Assembly (NCBI RefSeq): GCF_014284235.1
Contig: NZ_JACOGD010000004.1
Coordinates: 62,001-126,000, forward strand
Source of the DNA: Cognatundibacterium curvum
GTDB lineage: Bacteria > Pseudomonadota > Gammaproteobacteria > Burkholderiales > Burkholderiaceae_D
Direction of reading: 5' to 3'
DNA length: 64,000 nt
In this document: piece after piece, positions 16,008 to 25,043 of the stretch
How positions within the stretch are numbered: position 1 is the stretch's first letter
Layout: every line of letters begins with the position of its first letter
Position numbers and translations under genes: made by a program
The notes under the pieces: model-generated
The model's database searches: none
Told to the model about the DNA's origin: nothing
Seen by the model: only the letters and a program-made list of their open reading frames with translations

Positions 16008-18803
16008 TTACTGGGCGACCAGCGTCACGTCATCAACCAGAAATGCAGTTGCTGTCACGCTGCCTTCCACGCCGGTGAATACGATGCGGATAGTCTGTCC
16101 TTTATAAGCCGACAGATTGAAGGTCTTATTCAGGTAGCTGCTGCCCTTATCCAGATTGGAATAAGTCGCCAGCGTTGCCAGTACCGTACCACTGCTGTTC
16201 TGCACCTGCACTTTGAGCGTGTCATAGGCCTGCGTCGTGGTGGTTTCATCGGACACGACTTTCAACCAGAAACTGAGTGTCGCTGAAGTTGCGGTCGACG
16301 GTATCGTCACTTGCTGAGACAGCGTGTCAGTGTGCGTACTGCCATAGCCATTCAGCCATGCCTTGTAACTACCGGTACGGGCAGCCTGACCTGAGCTGTT
16401 TGAAATCACACCGGAACTCGCGGTCCAGGACGCAGCACCACTCTCAAAACTGCTATTGGCGATGAGTTGCGTGCTGACCGCATTATTCACACTGAAACTC
16501 ACACTGGCCGAGGTTCCGATGTTATTAGCTGCGTCATACGCCTTAGCCTGCAAGCTATGCGTGCCATTGCTGAGCGTGGTGGAATTCAGGCTCAGGCTGT
16601 AGGGAGCTGTGGTGCTGCTGCCTTTCAACACGCCATCCACATAGAATTCAACTTTCGTCACGCCCACATTGTCACTGGCATTGGCGGACAAACTGATATT
16701 GCCGCTATTGCCGGTTTCGGACGCACTGACGGTTGGCGGCGTGGTATCGGCGACCGGATTATTGATGCTGAAGTTCACGCTGGAAGAAGTTCCGACGTTA
16801 TTGGCCGCGTCATATGCCTTAGCGACCAAAGTGTGCATCGCGTTAGTCAGCGTAGTCGAATTCAGACTCAGGCTGTAAGGTGCAGCGGTGCTACTGCCTT
16901 TCAACACGCCATCCACATAAAATTCAACTTTCGTCACGCCCACGTTATCGCTGGCATTGGCAGACAAACTGATGTTACCGCTGCTACCGGTTTCAGAAGC
17001 ACTGACCGTAGGCGCGGTGGTATCGGTATTGCCGCCGCTGGTTTGGGTAACCCAGACCGGTGCAGACCACAAGATATTGCCGTCGTCCTGAGTGATTTTC
17101 GCATAATAGAAATGCTCGCCCACGGCTGGTGTGATGGTTGCCGTTGCAGTGTTGACCAGCTGGCTGACCGTACCATTACGACCTGGCACCCCTTCATAAA
17201 TCACGACGCTGGACACAGTGCGGCCAGTGGTGGAGGCAAAATTAGCCGTCAGTGTCAGTGGCCCGCTATTGCTGAAGCGTTCGCCCATGATGTGGTTGTT
17301 TGCCGTCAGGATGATTTGCGAATTCTTATCCATGGTCGCAAACACGCGGCGTGCCTTGAGTGCATCAATGAAATTCGCATTGGTGAGCGGTACACCATTC
17401 GGTATCAACACACCGGTGCGGTTGGTAAAAGACGCGCCCCAGTTAGCACAGTGATTATCCTGATTGGTACTGAAGGCGATATGGAAACCGGCTTCCAGGG
17501 CTTTATTACATGCGCCTTCATAGGTGCTGCGGCCAGTCTCGGTTTCTGTGGTGTTGGTGGAGAATGCGGAAGTATTTAAGACTTCACACAAAACCATAGC
17601 CTGATCACCATCAGCGGTATAACCAAGCGCGACGCCATTGGCGGCGAACTGACCGCTGCTGGACGGATGGTTAAACTGACCTATCCAGCCACGCTGACGC
17701 ATCAATGTATATAAACCCGCATAGTCACCTTTTGCAACAAAGGTATCGCCGATCAGCTGATTGCTGCTGTTGTACTCCCAGCCCAGCAACTCAGTCGCGT
17801 TAAAGATATTCAGATGTCCTCCATTGTTGATGACACCCCATTCCATGCCATAGATCGCCAGGAAATTACTGTGCGATGAATTGAAACTCGCCGCCGCGCT
17901 CAAACCGGACTGGTAGAGGTTTTTTGCGGTCGCCGGATTGGCTGAGGCATTGGTACTGTCTGAACCATCGTACATATGGTTGTGCTCAGAAGTCATCAGG
18001 AAATCCAGGCCCTTATTCAATGCATACTGATACGCATCTGTCGGCCCATAAGCGGCCGACTGGGGATTCTGTGCACCGGTACAGGAACTCAACTCACCGC
18101 CACCATCGCTGTGATTGGTCTGGCTATGTAAATTTCCGTAGTAAATGGTGTAAGGCAGCGAGCTACCCGCCGCTGTCAGGCTGGCGACAGCCATTTTATT
18201 GGCGATGCCGGCCTTAGGTGCCGGGGTGGTTTTGCGTGTATTCAGTGCAGCAAATCCTGGCATCGCCGGAGCCGCTACTTTGCCAACCTGCATAGGCCAG
18301 CTTTGTACTTCCTGTCCTGCCTTATTGGCTTGCAGGCTGCGCTCAACCAGGGTATTGACAGCCGCGTTAGCAGATCCCGCTGCAACGACATCGGCAGCCA
18401 CTGCAGTCAGTTTTACCTGGTACAGGCCATCGCGGATGACTTCGCCTTTGGAGGTTTTACCCGTCCACAGAATTTTATTGCTGACAGCTTTGTTGAAAAT
18501 TTTCTCTATGCCATACCAGCGATCCAGCACGCGTCCATCAGCGGCCAGCAGCTCGACACGCCAGCTGACAGCCTGCTCTTTTTTTAAATGTGGATAGTCA
18601 AATTCGAGGGTGAAATAACGCGCTTCTGCACCGGCGCGCAAACTGGCATCGGCTTTGAATGGTACGTGCAATGTGGCTTCAAACTCATGATGATCGGCGA
18701 CTGAGGCCGAAGCGGTAAGCGCCACGCCTGTACCCAGGATAAGGGCCAGGCTGACTTGCGTCGCGATATGCTTGAATCGCAAGGCTGGAACGATGGACGG
18801 CAT
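16008..18803 (-). CDS. Secreted PHP-domain phosphoesterase-like protein with Ig-like repeats
   Basis: The protein has 931 residues. A signal peptide (hydrophobic residues about 15-33) precedes an N-terminal beta-sandwich region (about 35-150) and an Ala-rich linker. From about residue 218 a PHP metal-dependent domain of the CehA type follows: YGNLHSQTNHSDGGG, FLMTSEHNHMYDG, IYGMEW, NHPSSSGQFA and STNQDNHCANWG supply the histidines and aspartates expected for metal binding. Two nearly identical 92-residue Ig-like repeats follow (about 594-777, starting DTTAPTVSASE and DTTPPTVSASE), then a C-terminal beta-sandwich (about 785-931) resembling carbohydrate-binding modules. It is probably secreted and binds a surface or polymer; the substrate is unknown. 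Confidence 0.85.
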   Translation of the reverse strand: MPSIVPALRFKHIATQVSLALILGTGVALTASASVADHHEFEATLHVPFKADASLRAGAEARYFTLEFDYPHLKKEQAVSWRVELLAADGRVLDRWYGIEKIFNKAVSNKILWTGKTSKGEVIRDGLYQVKLTAVAADVVAAGSANAAVNTLVERSLQANKAGQEVQSWPMQVGKVAAPAMPGFAALNTRKTTPAPKAGIANKMAVASLTAAGSSLPYTIYYGNLHSQTNHSDGGGELSSCTGAQNPQSAAYGPTDAYQYALNKGLDFLMTSEHNHMYDGSDSTNASANPATAKNLYQSGLSAAASFNSSHSNFLAIYGMEWGVINNGGHLNIFNATELLGWEYNSSNQLIGDTFVAKGDYAGLYTLMRQRGWIGQFNHPSSSGQFAANGVALGYTADGDQAMVLCEVLNTSAFSTNTTETETGRSTYEGACNKALEAGFHIAFSTNQDNHCANWGASFTNRTGVLIPNGVPLTNANFIDALKARRVFATMDKNSQIILTANNHIMGERFSNSGPLTLTANFASTTGRTVSSVVIYEGVPGRNGTVSQLVNTATATITPAVGEHFYYAKITQDDGNILWSAPVWVTQTSGGNTDTTAPTVSASETGSSGNISLSANASDNVGVTKVEFYVDGVLKGSSTAAPYSLSLNSTTLTNAMHTLVAKAYDAANNVGTSSSVNFSINNPVADTTPPTVSASETGNSGNISLSANASDNVGVTKVEFYVDGVLKGSSTTAPYSLSLNSTTLSNGTHSLQAKAYDAANNIGTSASVSFSVNNAVSTQLIANSSFESGAASWTASSGVISNSSGQAARTGSYKAWLNGYGSTHTDTLSQQVTIPSTATSATLSFWLKVVSDETTTTQAYDTLKVQVQNSSGTVLATLATYSNLDKGSSYLNKTFNLSAYKGQTIRIVFTGVEGSVTATAFLVDDVTLVAQ
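16474..16749 (-). repeat. Ig-like repeat, copy 2
   Basis: This 276-bp unit encodes the second Ig-like domain of the PHP protein. It aligns with 16750-17025 without gaps over 92 codons, most differences being single bases. Confidence 0.85.
16750..17025 (-). repeat. Ig-like repeat, copy 1
   Basis: The first 276-bp unit, directly adjacent to copy 2 and with the same length. Long stretches such as the one encoding SLSANASDNVGVTKVEFYVD are shared, pointing to a recent in-frame tandem duplication. Confidence 0.85.
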
Positions 18804-19036
18804 GAAAAACTCCCTGATAGCTGTTGAATGTTAAGCAGCTCACACGCAAAGCTGGCAAACGCAACAGGACTCAGGAAATTTCAGGCAAAAAGTGGCCCTG
18901 CCACCTGGCAAACAGGCAGCACCATCTCCCCCAATACCCTCAGGCGTTGTTTAAGCTTTTATTTGTGATCTGCAGTCTGTTGCAGCAGAAATTTATTTTT
19001 ATAACTAAAAAATGTCAGCACCAACGACGCCCATCT

Positions 19037-19052
19037 AAATTGTCGACAATTT
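19037..19052. promoter_or_regulatory. Perfect 16-bp palindrome, likely operator
   Basis: AAATTGTCGACAATTT reads the same on both strands. GntR-type regulators of the FadR subgroup bind palindromes with this spacing, but the regulator is unknown. Confidence 0.5.
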
Positions 19053-19063
19053 CAATCAGCAAT

Positions 19064-19080
19064 CGTTTGCGCAAACGTTT
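19064..19080. promoter_or_regulatory. Perfect 14-bp palindrome overlapping AAACGTTT, likely operator
   Basis: CGTTTGCGCAAACG (19064-19077) is a perfect palindrome and overlaps AAACGTTT (19073-19080). The AAACGTTT core resembles LacI-family operators. It lies 12 bases from the first palindrome. Confidence 0.5.
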
Positions 19081-19550
19081 CACAGATTAACATTGGCTTA
19101 TGTCAAATTTATTACCTGCAATTTCACAGGTGCAATTTCTATCAATAACGATGTAAAAATTTAAACAAACTGTGCTGTTTTTGAGACATTTCTGGATTTC
19201 ACGAAATAAAAATGATCAGTTCTTACTTTCTATATCGAGAAAAAATGTAGGGGCATATAAGCGCCTTTGAAGAGAAAAAATGCGGGATCGCCGTTGGATA
19301 AGCGATTTTTCACAACAATTTTTGCCAAAGTCACGAGCAGAAGTTTGCATTTAAAAAATTTGTAGCGAATTCAACGATACAAGCTGTGATTAATACGTAT
19401 TGCACGGATAACAGTTAACCTGCGCGCTGTTGGATGCACTGATCTCCCCCAAACCGGCACTTGGCAGCTATTCTAAAAAAACATCACACAGATTTATGCA
19501 GATATATTAAGATACATTATGTTACATTGCACCCAGCCTTCATTTATCTG

Positions 19551-20243
19551 ATGTACGCTGCATTTAAGTCTCAAATGAATAATATTGACGATAGCGTGGT
19601 TTTCGATCCGTGGATGAAGGATCAAATTGATGCCGCGATTGCTGCCTTAATGCACCACACCTATCAACACAAAACACACGGCGCGGCCTTAAAGTGCGCT
19701 GAATACGCGATACTGGGCGCGCGCTTACTCTGCACACTCAGTAAGCGCCCTTATTTTGCGGTGGCAGGATCTCAAATCGTGGACTTTGGCGATGGTCAGT
19801 TTGAATTGATCTCCCCTTCGCGGCGCGAGAGAAGAAACGCAAAAAAACTGGCCGATGTCCAAAGCTACCATTGCTGGATAGAATGCCAGCAGCATGAGGA
19901 TGGCTCCTCTCACCTCGAATACATCGACTTTACCAGCCGCTATGACAGGCAAATCGCGCAGTTGCTCAGAGTTCCGGATACCCATATCGCAGAAACAAAC
20001 TACCTGTGGCAGCGCGCAGATGCACTCAACTACCCGATTCCTGACCGTTTTTTGCAGCATCCGTCTGTTATCGGACGCACCCAGGGATGGCGCTGGAAAG
20101 ATCCGCTCTGTACCCGGCTGCTGCAGAATTACGAACAAACTAATGCAGCCTATTTCAGACAGCAATCGGCAGCGCTACTACAACTGCTGACCCGGCAAAT
20201 TGAAACATTCATGCAAAGTCAGCAGTCACCTAGCCTTAGCTAA
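19551..20243 (+). CDS. Unknown protein with possible papain-like Cys/His/Asp
   Basis: The protein has about 230 residues. Start is uncertain: ATG at 19551 or 19575, neither with a clear ribosome-binding site; a TTG at 19461 is less likely. No signal peptide. I do not recognise the family. The order of features recalls papain-like or transglutaminase-like folds: a Cys at the start of a helix (AALKCAEYAILGARLL), strands (YFAVAGSQIVDFGDGQFELI), a His followed by a hydrophobic strand (YHCWIE) and an Asp in the next strand (LEYIDFTSRYD). The C-terminal third is helical. It stands alone, convergent with the DUF885 gene seven bases away. Confidence 0.65.
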   Translation: MYAAFKSQMNNIDDSVVFDPWMKDQIDAAIAALMHHTYQHKTHGAALKCAEYAILGARLLCTLSKRPYFAVAGSQIVDFGDGQFELISPSRRERRNAKKLADVQSYHCWIECQQHEDGSSHLEYIDFTSRYDRQIAQLLRVPDTHIAETNYLWQRADALNYPIPDRFLQHPSVIGRTQGWRWKDPLCTRLLQNYEQTNAAYFRQQSAALLQLLTRQIETFMQSQQSPSLS

Positions 20244-20250
20244 AACCAGC

Positions 20251-22092
20251 TCAGGGCTTCAACATCAGTTGCCGTATCATGCCTACCGGTGCACTGCCAT
20301 AACTCAGAAATTGCTCATGGAAGGGCTTGAGTCTGAACTGAGCTCCACGTTGCTGTTTCAACTCTTCACGCAAAGCCATAATGTCAGCATAACCACTGAA
20401 ATAACTGGTCAGCTGCACCGAGGTATATTGCACACGCTTCCACTTGCCATCCGCTTCGGCCTGCGTCTGAAACGCTTGCTGAGTCAGGAAATGCTTGGCC
20501 TCCTGCTCACTCATGCCCATTACATGCACCTGGTAATCCAGAATAGTGTTACAGATGGCACGCAAATTCCATTTGTAATACATGAGCCACATTTCAGGCG
20601 TGTTGCCACCATAGCCGGACTCCAGCATCATGCGCTCGCTGTAAACCGCCCAGCCTTCTATCATTGCGCCATTGCCGAATAAGGCTTTAATGACGGAAGG
20701 TGACTGGTTCGCGTGTTGCAGTTGCGTGTAATGGCCGGGTATCGCTTCGTGGATATTCAAAATCTGCAGCACCCAGTGATTGTATTCGCGCAGCGTGCTT
20801 TCTATCTGCTCAGCACTCTTGCCGGTCAGCGGGGTGACGTTGTAATAGGTCTTATCATGCGGCCGGAATATGCCCGGTGCTTCTATCGAGGCAACCGACA
20901 CGCCACGTTCATACTCAGGTGTTTCACGTACCACCAGCGGCTTACGGGTATCGAGGCTGAGCAAATCATGCTGCTGTATCCAGGCTTCCAGCTGCGGTAA
21001 CTGGCGACGGATTTCAGCAAACAATTGATCCGGCTGCACATGTTGCTCAGACAGCTTATCGATGACCAGCTTGATACGCTGCGTAGCATCAGCCGGACGG
21101 GCAGCCTCGCCCATCACGCGCGGCCACAACTGATCGGCCAGCTCTGCCATGCGCTGATGCGATTCCGCTTTAGCAGCCAAGGCTTTTTGATACATTTCTT
21201 GCGCACTCAGTGGTGACTGAATATCAGCCTTGAACTTAGCAGCATATAAGTCGGCACCTATGCGAAAAGAACGCCAGCCCTGCTCAGGCGGATGCGCAAT
21301 CAGCGTTTGCAGGAAAGCCGCATAGCCATCCAGCGCTTTGCCAGCCGACTGCAAACGCGTCTGCAGTTCCGTTTTCTCCGCTTTATTCAAGGACGAAGTC
21401 TGCGCCTCTTGCTGAATCTGCGCGAACACCGAGCGGGTGCCGCTCATTTGTGCCAGTGCCAGCTGGGTATGTTCCAGCGTAGGCTGGTCTATGCTTTGCT
21501 GAGCCGCCTGATAATACGCAGGAACCGCTTTGAGACGCTCACTAATCAGACGCAAGCGACGCTCTTTAGACGCAAAATCGGTGTTGAGCAAATTATCAAA
21601 ACCACCCGCCACATTGTGCTGAGAAGGATTCCAGGCGAATTCGCGGTAAGTCTGCAGATACCAGCGATTCGCCTCCAGCGTGTTACGGATCAGCGCCAGA
21701 TCGGTCTGATCATTCGCAGTAAGCTGATCTGCAGCGACCTTCGCTAAGTTCGCCAGCCAGCGTTCGCAAAAGCGCAGATAGTCATTGCGGCCTGCCTCAT
21801 CTGGCAAGCTCAGTTTGCCCCCCAGCTCAAAACGTCCGGCCGCCATCGCGCTTTCCGGGTCTTGTTGCCAGAACTCCTTTAAAAACTGCGCGCGCATGGT
21901 TGCAAATTGCCCAGCCCTGACTGCACTAGCCTGCTGCTTTGCATCCTGTTTTGCGTCCTGTTTTGCGTCCTGTTTTGCGTCCTGTTTTGCGTCCTGTTGT
22001 TTGGCCTGTTTTGTTGCGTGTACCGGCAAACTCAGGCTGCCACTCAGTCCTGCCAATAAGACACTGAAAGCGACCGCACGATAATTAGACAT
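20251..22092 (-). CDS. DUF885 family metallopeptidase-like protein
   Basis: The protein has 613 residues. A signal peptide (FSVLLAGLSGSLSLPVHA) is followed by a KQDA repeat of five copies (residues about 32-52), then a helical DUF885 domain. The zinc-site motif HEAIPGHYTQ (H-E-x3-G-H) lies near residue 447, with a possible third ligand Glu in MIEGWAVYSERMM about 35 residues later, as in the family. Members are periplasmic or extracytoplasmic and are presumed peptidases. The repeat comes from a 12-bp in-frame DNA repeat, so changes in copy number would lengthen or shorten the spacer without a frameshift. Confidence 0.9.
   Translation of the reverse strand: MSNYRAVAFSVLLAGLSGSLSLPVHATKQAKQQDAKQDAKQDAKQDAKQDAKQQASAVRAGQFATMRAQFLKEFWQQDPESAMAAGRFELGGKLSLPDEAGRNDYLRFCERWLANLAKVAADQLTANDQTDLALIRNTLEANRWYLQTYREFAWNPSQHNVAGGFDNLLNTDFASKERRLRLISERLKAVPAYYQAAQQSIDQPTLEHTQLALAQMSGTRSVFAQIQQEAQTSSLNKAEKTELQTRLQSAGKALDGYAAFLQTLIAHPPEQGWRSFRIGADLYAAKFKADIQSPLSAQEMYQKALAAKAESHQRMAELADQLWPRVMGEAARPADATQRIKLVIDKLSEQHVQPDQLFAEIRRQLPQLEAWIQQHDLLSLDTRKPLVVRETPEYERGVSVASIEAPGIFRPHDKTYYNVTPLTGKSAEQIESTLREYNHWVLQILNIHEAIPGHYTQLQHANQSPSVIKALFGNGAMIEGWAVYSERMMLESGYGGNTPEMWLMYYKWNLRAICNTILDYQVHVMGMSEQEAKHFLTQQAFQTQAEADGKWKRVQYTSVQLTSYFSGYADIMALREELKQQRGAQFRLKPFHEQFLSYGSAPVGMIRQLMLKP
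21938..21997 (-). repeat. 12-bp tandem repeat coding for KQDA
   Basis: About five copies of TTTGCGTCCTGT (plus-strand reading); the outermost copy has an A for G change. Each encodes Lys-Gln-Asp-Ala on the minus strand, between the signal peptide and the DUF885 domain. Confidence 0.9.
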
Positions 22093-22330
22093 CTTCCCCT
22101 CCTTAATATATTTATTTTTTATCCCAGCACCTTGGGTAGGTAAAGCCGGAATAAGTTCCTGAAGATCAAACAGATTTATCCTGACCCGCTGCCAAGATAC
22201 ACGGTCTGCACGATGCCAGGGTGAGTCAGGCGCTTTGTGCGGGCTGTCAATGCATACAAAAGCCGGGAATGGTGCCCGAATTTGTTACACTACGCCCTCA
22301 TCGCAAAATGCGGTATTTATGGAATGAGTT

Positions 22331-23491
22331 ATGACGTCTGCATCACCCGCCTCCCAACTGCATTGGGAATTTGAGGGCCAGCCTCAGTCTTGCCTGTGGC
22401 GCTCAGAGAATGGCAGCCCGGCACCAAAGAAAGTCGTACTGGCGGATGACCGCATGTCGGCCGATACTGCCTACCGGCTTGCCTGCGAAGGCACGGCCTT
22501 GTTATGGCAGGGTGATTACCACCAGGCCAGGCAAATGCTGCAGGCACTGGGGCGGCGTATGGAGCGTAAAGCTGTACGCAAAAATACAAAAACTGCCGCC
22601 ACGCCCGCCGCCACCACCGATATCACACTAAGCTTTCATCAGCATCGCCAGGCGCAGGCGCAGCGCGCGCGCATCCTGGGCATGGTGCTGGTGCCGGTCA
22701 CGGCAGAACTGAGCGTCCCATTGCGGCGCGCACCCGAGGTACGTCTTGCGCTGGAACAGGCTGGCGCGACAACTGGCACAGCGTTTGCACTCTCACTGCG
22801 TGAATTACTGGGCATCATCGGCGCCTATGAATGGCGCAGAAATGGCGTAGACATTCCTGCACTGGGTGGCAAGATACATCCCTACTATGGTGTGTTCTCA
22901 CCGATACGCGGCGAGTATGTGGACTTAGTCGCCAAAGCACGTCTGCCGGTGATGGATCTGGCATTTGATATCGGTACAGGCAGCGGCGTGTTATCGGCGG
23001 TACTGGCGAAACGCGGCGTACAAAAAATCATCGCCACCGATCAGGACCCGCGCGCACTGGCTTGTGCGGCCGAAAATTTGCACAATCTGGGACTGGCGAC
23101 ACAAGTTGAATTACTGCAAACCGATCTGTTCCCGCCCGGTAAAGCCGGACTCATCGTCTGCAATCCGCCCTGGCTGCCGGCCAAGCCCAGCTCAGCCATA
23201 GAATACGCCGTGTACGACCCCGACAGCCGCATGCTGCGTGGCTTTCTGGCAGGTGTGGCCGCCCATCTCACAGCACAGGGCGAGGCATGGCTGATCATGT
23301 CCGATCTGGCGGAACATCTGGGCTTGCGCAAGCCAGATGAGTTCTGGGGCTGGATAGAAGCGGCAGGACTGAAAGTCGCCGGTAAAATGGATATCAAGCC
23401 ACGCCATGGAAAATCCGTCGATGTCAGCGATCCCTTACATGCCGCGCGCGCCAAAGAAGTCACGTCGCTGTGGCGACTGACTTTGCAGTAA
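22331..23491 (+). CDS. Class I SAM-dependent methyltransferase, HemK/PrmC-like
   Basis: The protein has 386 residues. GGAATGAG lies upstream of the ATG. The first 170 residues (including LACEGTALLWQGDYHQARQML) have no recognised motif and could bind substrate. From about residue 200 a Rossmann methyltransferase follows: LAFDIGTGSGVLSAVLAKRG (AdoMet-binding), IIATDQDPRALACAAEN and IVCNPPWLP, an NPPY-like motif typical of enzymes that methylate planar nitrogens in protein Gln, bases or rRNA. The family is distinct from PrmC by its long N-terminus. The substrate is unknown. Confidence 0.85.
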   Translation: MTSASPASQLHWEFEGQPQSCLWRSENGSPAPKKVVLADDRMSADTAYRLACEGTALLWQGDYHQARQMLQALGRRMERKAVRKNTKTAATPAATTDITLSFHQHRQAQAQRARILGMVLVPVTAELSVPLRRAPEVRLALEQAGATTGTAFALSLRELLGIIGAYEWRRNGVDIPALGGKIHPYYGVFSPIRGEYVDLVAKARLPVMDLAFDIGTGSGVLSAVLAKRGVQKIIATDQDPRALACAAENLHNLGLATQVELLQTDLFPPGKAGLIVCNPPWLPAKPSSAIEYAVYDPDSRMLRGFLAGVAAHLTAQGEAWLIMSDLAEHLGLRKPDEFWGWIEAAGLKVAGKMDIKPRHGKSVDVSDPLHAARAKEVTSLWRLTLQ

Positions 23492-23560
23492 GCAGCGCAG
23501 GCTGTGCAGCAGGACACTGCTTGCTGCCAGCCTTGCTGCACTGATCCCGATTTCATATTG

Positions 23561-23800
23561 ATGACCAAAACGACTGAATTCACCATGCTCAACAAACCAG
23601 CCCGTATCCTGACCTTTAAATGCAAAAGCTGTGGCAAATCTGTACAGGTATTCCTGCAAAAAGTCTCGGCCTGCGCCCATATTTCGCCTTATCAGGGCAT
23701 CTGCACCTGCGGCACTGTGATGAAACATGCAACAGGTAACAAAGAAGCAGTCGCCTCGTATCTGAGTTCCGATGCGGTTACCTGGTCACATCACCATTAA
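23561..23800 (+). CDS. Small zinc-ribbon protein
   Basis: The protein has 79 residues from ATG 23561 (an ATG at 23585 is possible; neither has a good ribosome-binding site). FKCKSCGKSVQVF near residue 20 and ICTCGTVM near residue 48 provide Cys pairs for a zinc ribbon. The C-terminus is His-rich (WSHHH). No function can be assigned. It lies between the methyltransferase and ribF on the same strand. Confidence 0.6.
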   Translation: MTKTTEFTMLNKPARILTFKCKSCGKSVQVFLQKVSACAHISPYQGICTCGTVMKHATGNKEAVASYLSSDAVTWSHHH

Positions 23801-23947
23801 CAACTTGCTGTGTGCCCTGTTATCGCCACCGAAACAGGTTTAAAGAGCTGGTTTGCGGGCATTTAGCGCATTTTCAGCACCCCGGAACAAGAAAGTTCGG
23901 GGAAAGCATTTATAATCTACCGCTTTGCAGCAGTTTTTCTGGAAACA

Positions 23948-24928
23948 ATGAAGGTATTTCGCGGACTTCCCAATGCAGCCTCCCGTGCGCCTTGCGCACT
24001 GGCGATAGGCAATTTCGATGGCGTGCATCGCGGCCATCAGACTTTGCTCGCCCATTTGCGTCAGGCAGCCGACCGTCTGGGGCTGGAATCTGCCGTGATG
24101 ACCTTTGAGCCGCACCCACGCGCCTTCTTTGCACGACTGGCCGGTGACTTATCCAAGGCACCGACCCGCATCGCCAACCTGCGTGACAATATGAGCTCGC
24201 TGGAAAAAGCTGGCGTAGACCGCGTGATTGTTGAGCACTTCAACACCCTGTTCGCCTCCTTATCGCCGGAAGACTTCATACGCAAAGTCCTGGTGGACGG
24301 CCTGCATGTGAAATGGCTGATGGTGGGCGAAGATTTCTGTTTCGGCGCGCGCCGGGCCGGTAATATCGCCACCCTGGAAGAAGCAGGCAAACGCTATGGT
24401 TTTGAAGTCCAGACCCTGCCTGCAGTCCAGAATAAGGGCGTCAGAATTTCGTCTTCCGCTGTGCGCGATGCGCTGGCACAGGGCGATTTCGCGGAAGCCA
24501 GCGAATTGCTGGGCCATCCTTACCGGATTTCCGGCCATGTGATCCATGGTCAGAAACTGGGACGCACGATCGGGTTCCCTACCCTGAACCTGCGCATTGC
24601 GCATCACCGCCCTGCCACTAGCGGCATTTTTATCGTCAAGGTGCATGGCCTGGCAGAGCAGCCCTTAGCGGGCGTAGCGAGTCTGGGCATACGCCCGACC
24701 GTCGATGACAGCGGCCGGGTCTTACTTGAGACGCATGTCTTCGATTACGCCGGTCATGCCTATGGCAAGATCGTGCAAATCGAATTCCTGAAAAAACTGC
24801 GCGAAGAAGAAAAGTACCATGACCTCGCCACGCTGACCGCCGCCATCAACCGTGATGCGGAACAGGCGCGCGCTTATTTTGATGCAGCCTCACGCATCCC
24901 GGCCAGCAGTGCGACCGACCGAATTTGA
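23948..24928 (+). CDS. ribF: Bifunctional riboflavin kinase / FAD synthetase
   Basis: The protein has 326 residues. It phosphorylates riboflavin to FMN and adenylates FMN to FAD. The N-terminal nucleotidyltransferase half has AIGNFDGVHRGHQTLL and FEPHPRAFF, then GEDFCFGARRAGN and the ISSSAVRDAL motif; the C-terminal kinase domain starts near residue 190 with YRISGHVIHGQKLGRTIGFPTLNL (key GRTIGFPT). It is directly upstream of ileS, the common order in proteobacteria. The TATAAT at 23911-23916 may be its -10 box, but the -35 is poor. Confidence 0.96.
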   Translation: MKVFRGLPNAASRAPCALAIGNFDGVHRGHQTLLAHLRQAADRLGLESAVMTFEPHPRAFFARLAGDLSKAPTRIANLRDNMSSLEKAGVDRVIVEHFNTLFASLSPEDFIRKVLVDGLHVKWLMVGEDFCFGARRAGNIATLEEAGKRYGFEVQTLPAVQNKGVRISSSAVRDALAQGDFAEASELLGHPYRISGHVIHGQKLGRTIGFPTLNLRIAHHRPATSGIFIVKVHGLAEQPLAGVASLGIRPTVDDSGRVLLETHVFDYAGHAYGKIVQIEFLKKLREEEKYHDLATLTAAINRDAEQARAYFDAASRIPASSATDRI

Positions 24929-25043
24929 AGCTCTGCCCGACTCAGTGTCAAACCAACCACTGTGACATCAGCTGCGCTGTATCTGTCGCTTAGATTCGAC
25001 GGCAGATGCTTAGACCAAATTAAAACATACAAAGAAAATCACC

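Larger units (their letters stand above)
18804..19550. promoter_or_regulatory. Long divergent intergenic region with stacked palindromes
   Basis: About 750 bases without a supported gene, AT-rich in its right half. It should carry the promoters of the PHP gene (leftward) and of the unknown gene at 19551 (rightward). Two perfect palindromes lie at 19037-19052 and 19064-19077. A short frame at 18824-19090 lacks a ribosome-binding site and family features and is not called. Confidence 0.6.

Noticed and set aside
18824-19090. Short frame in the region upstream of the PHP gene
   Set aside because: No ribosome-binding site, basic low-complexity product and overlap with likely operators.
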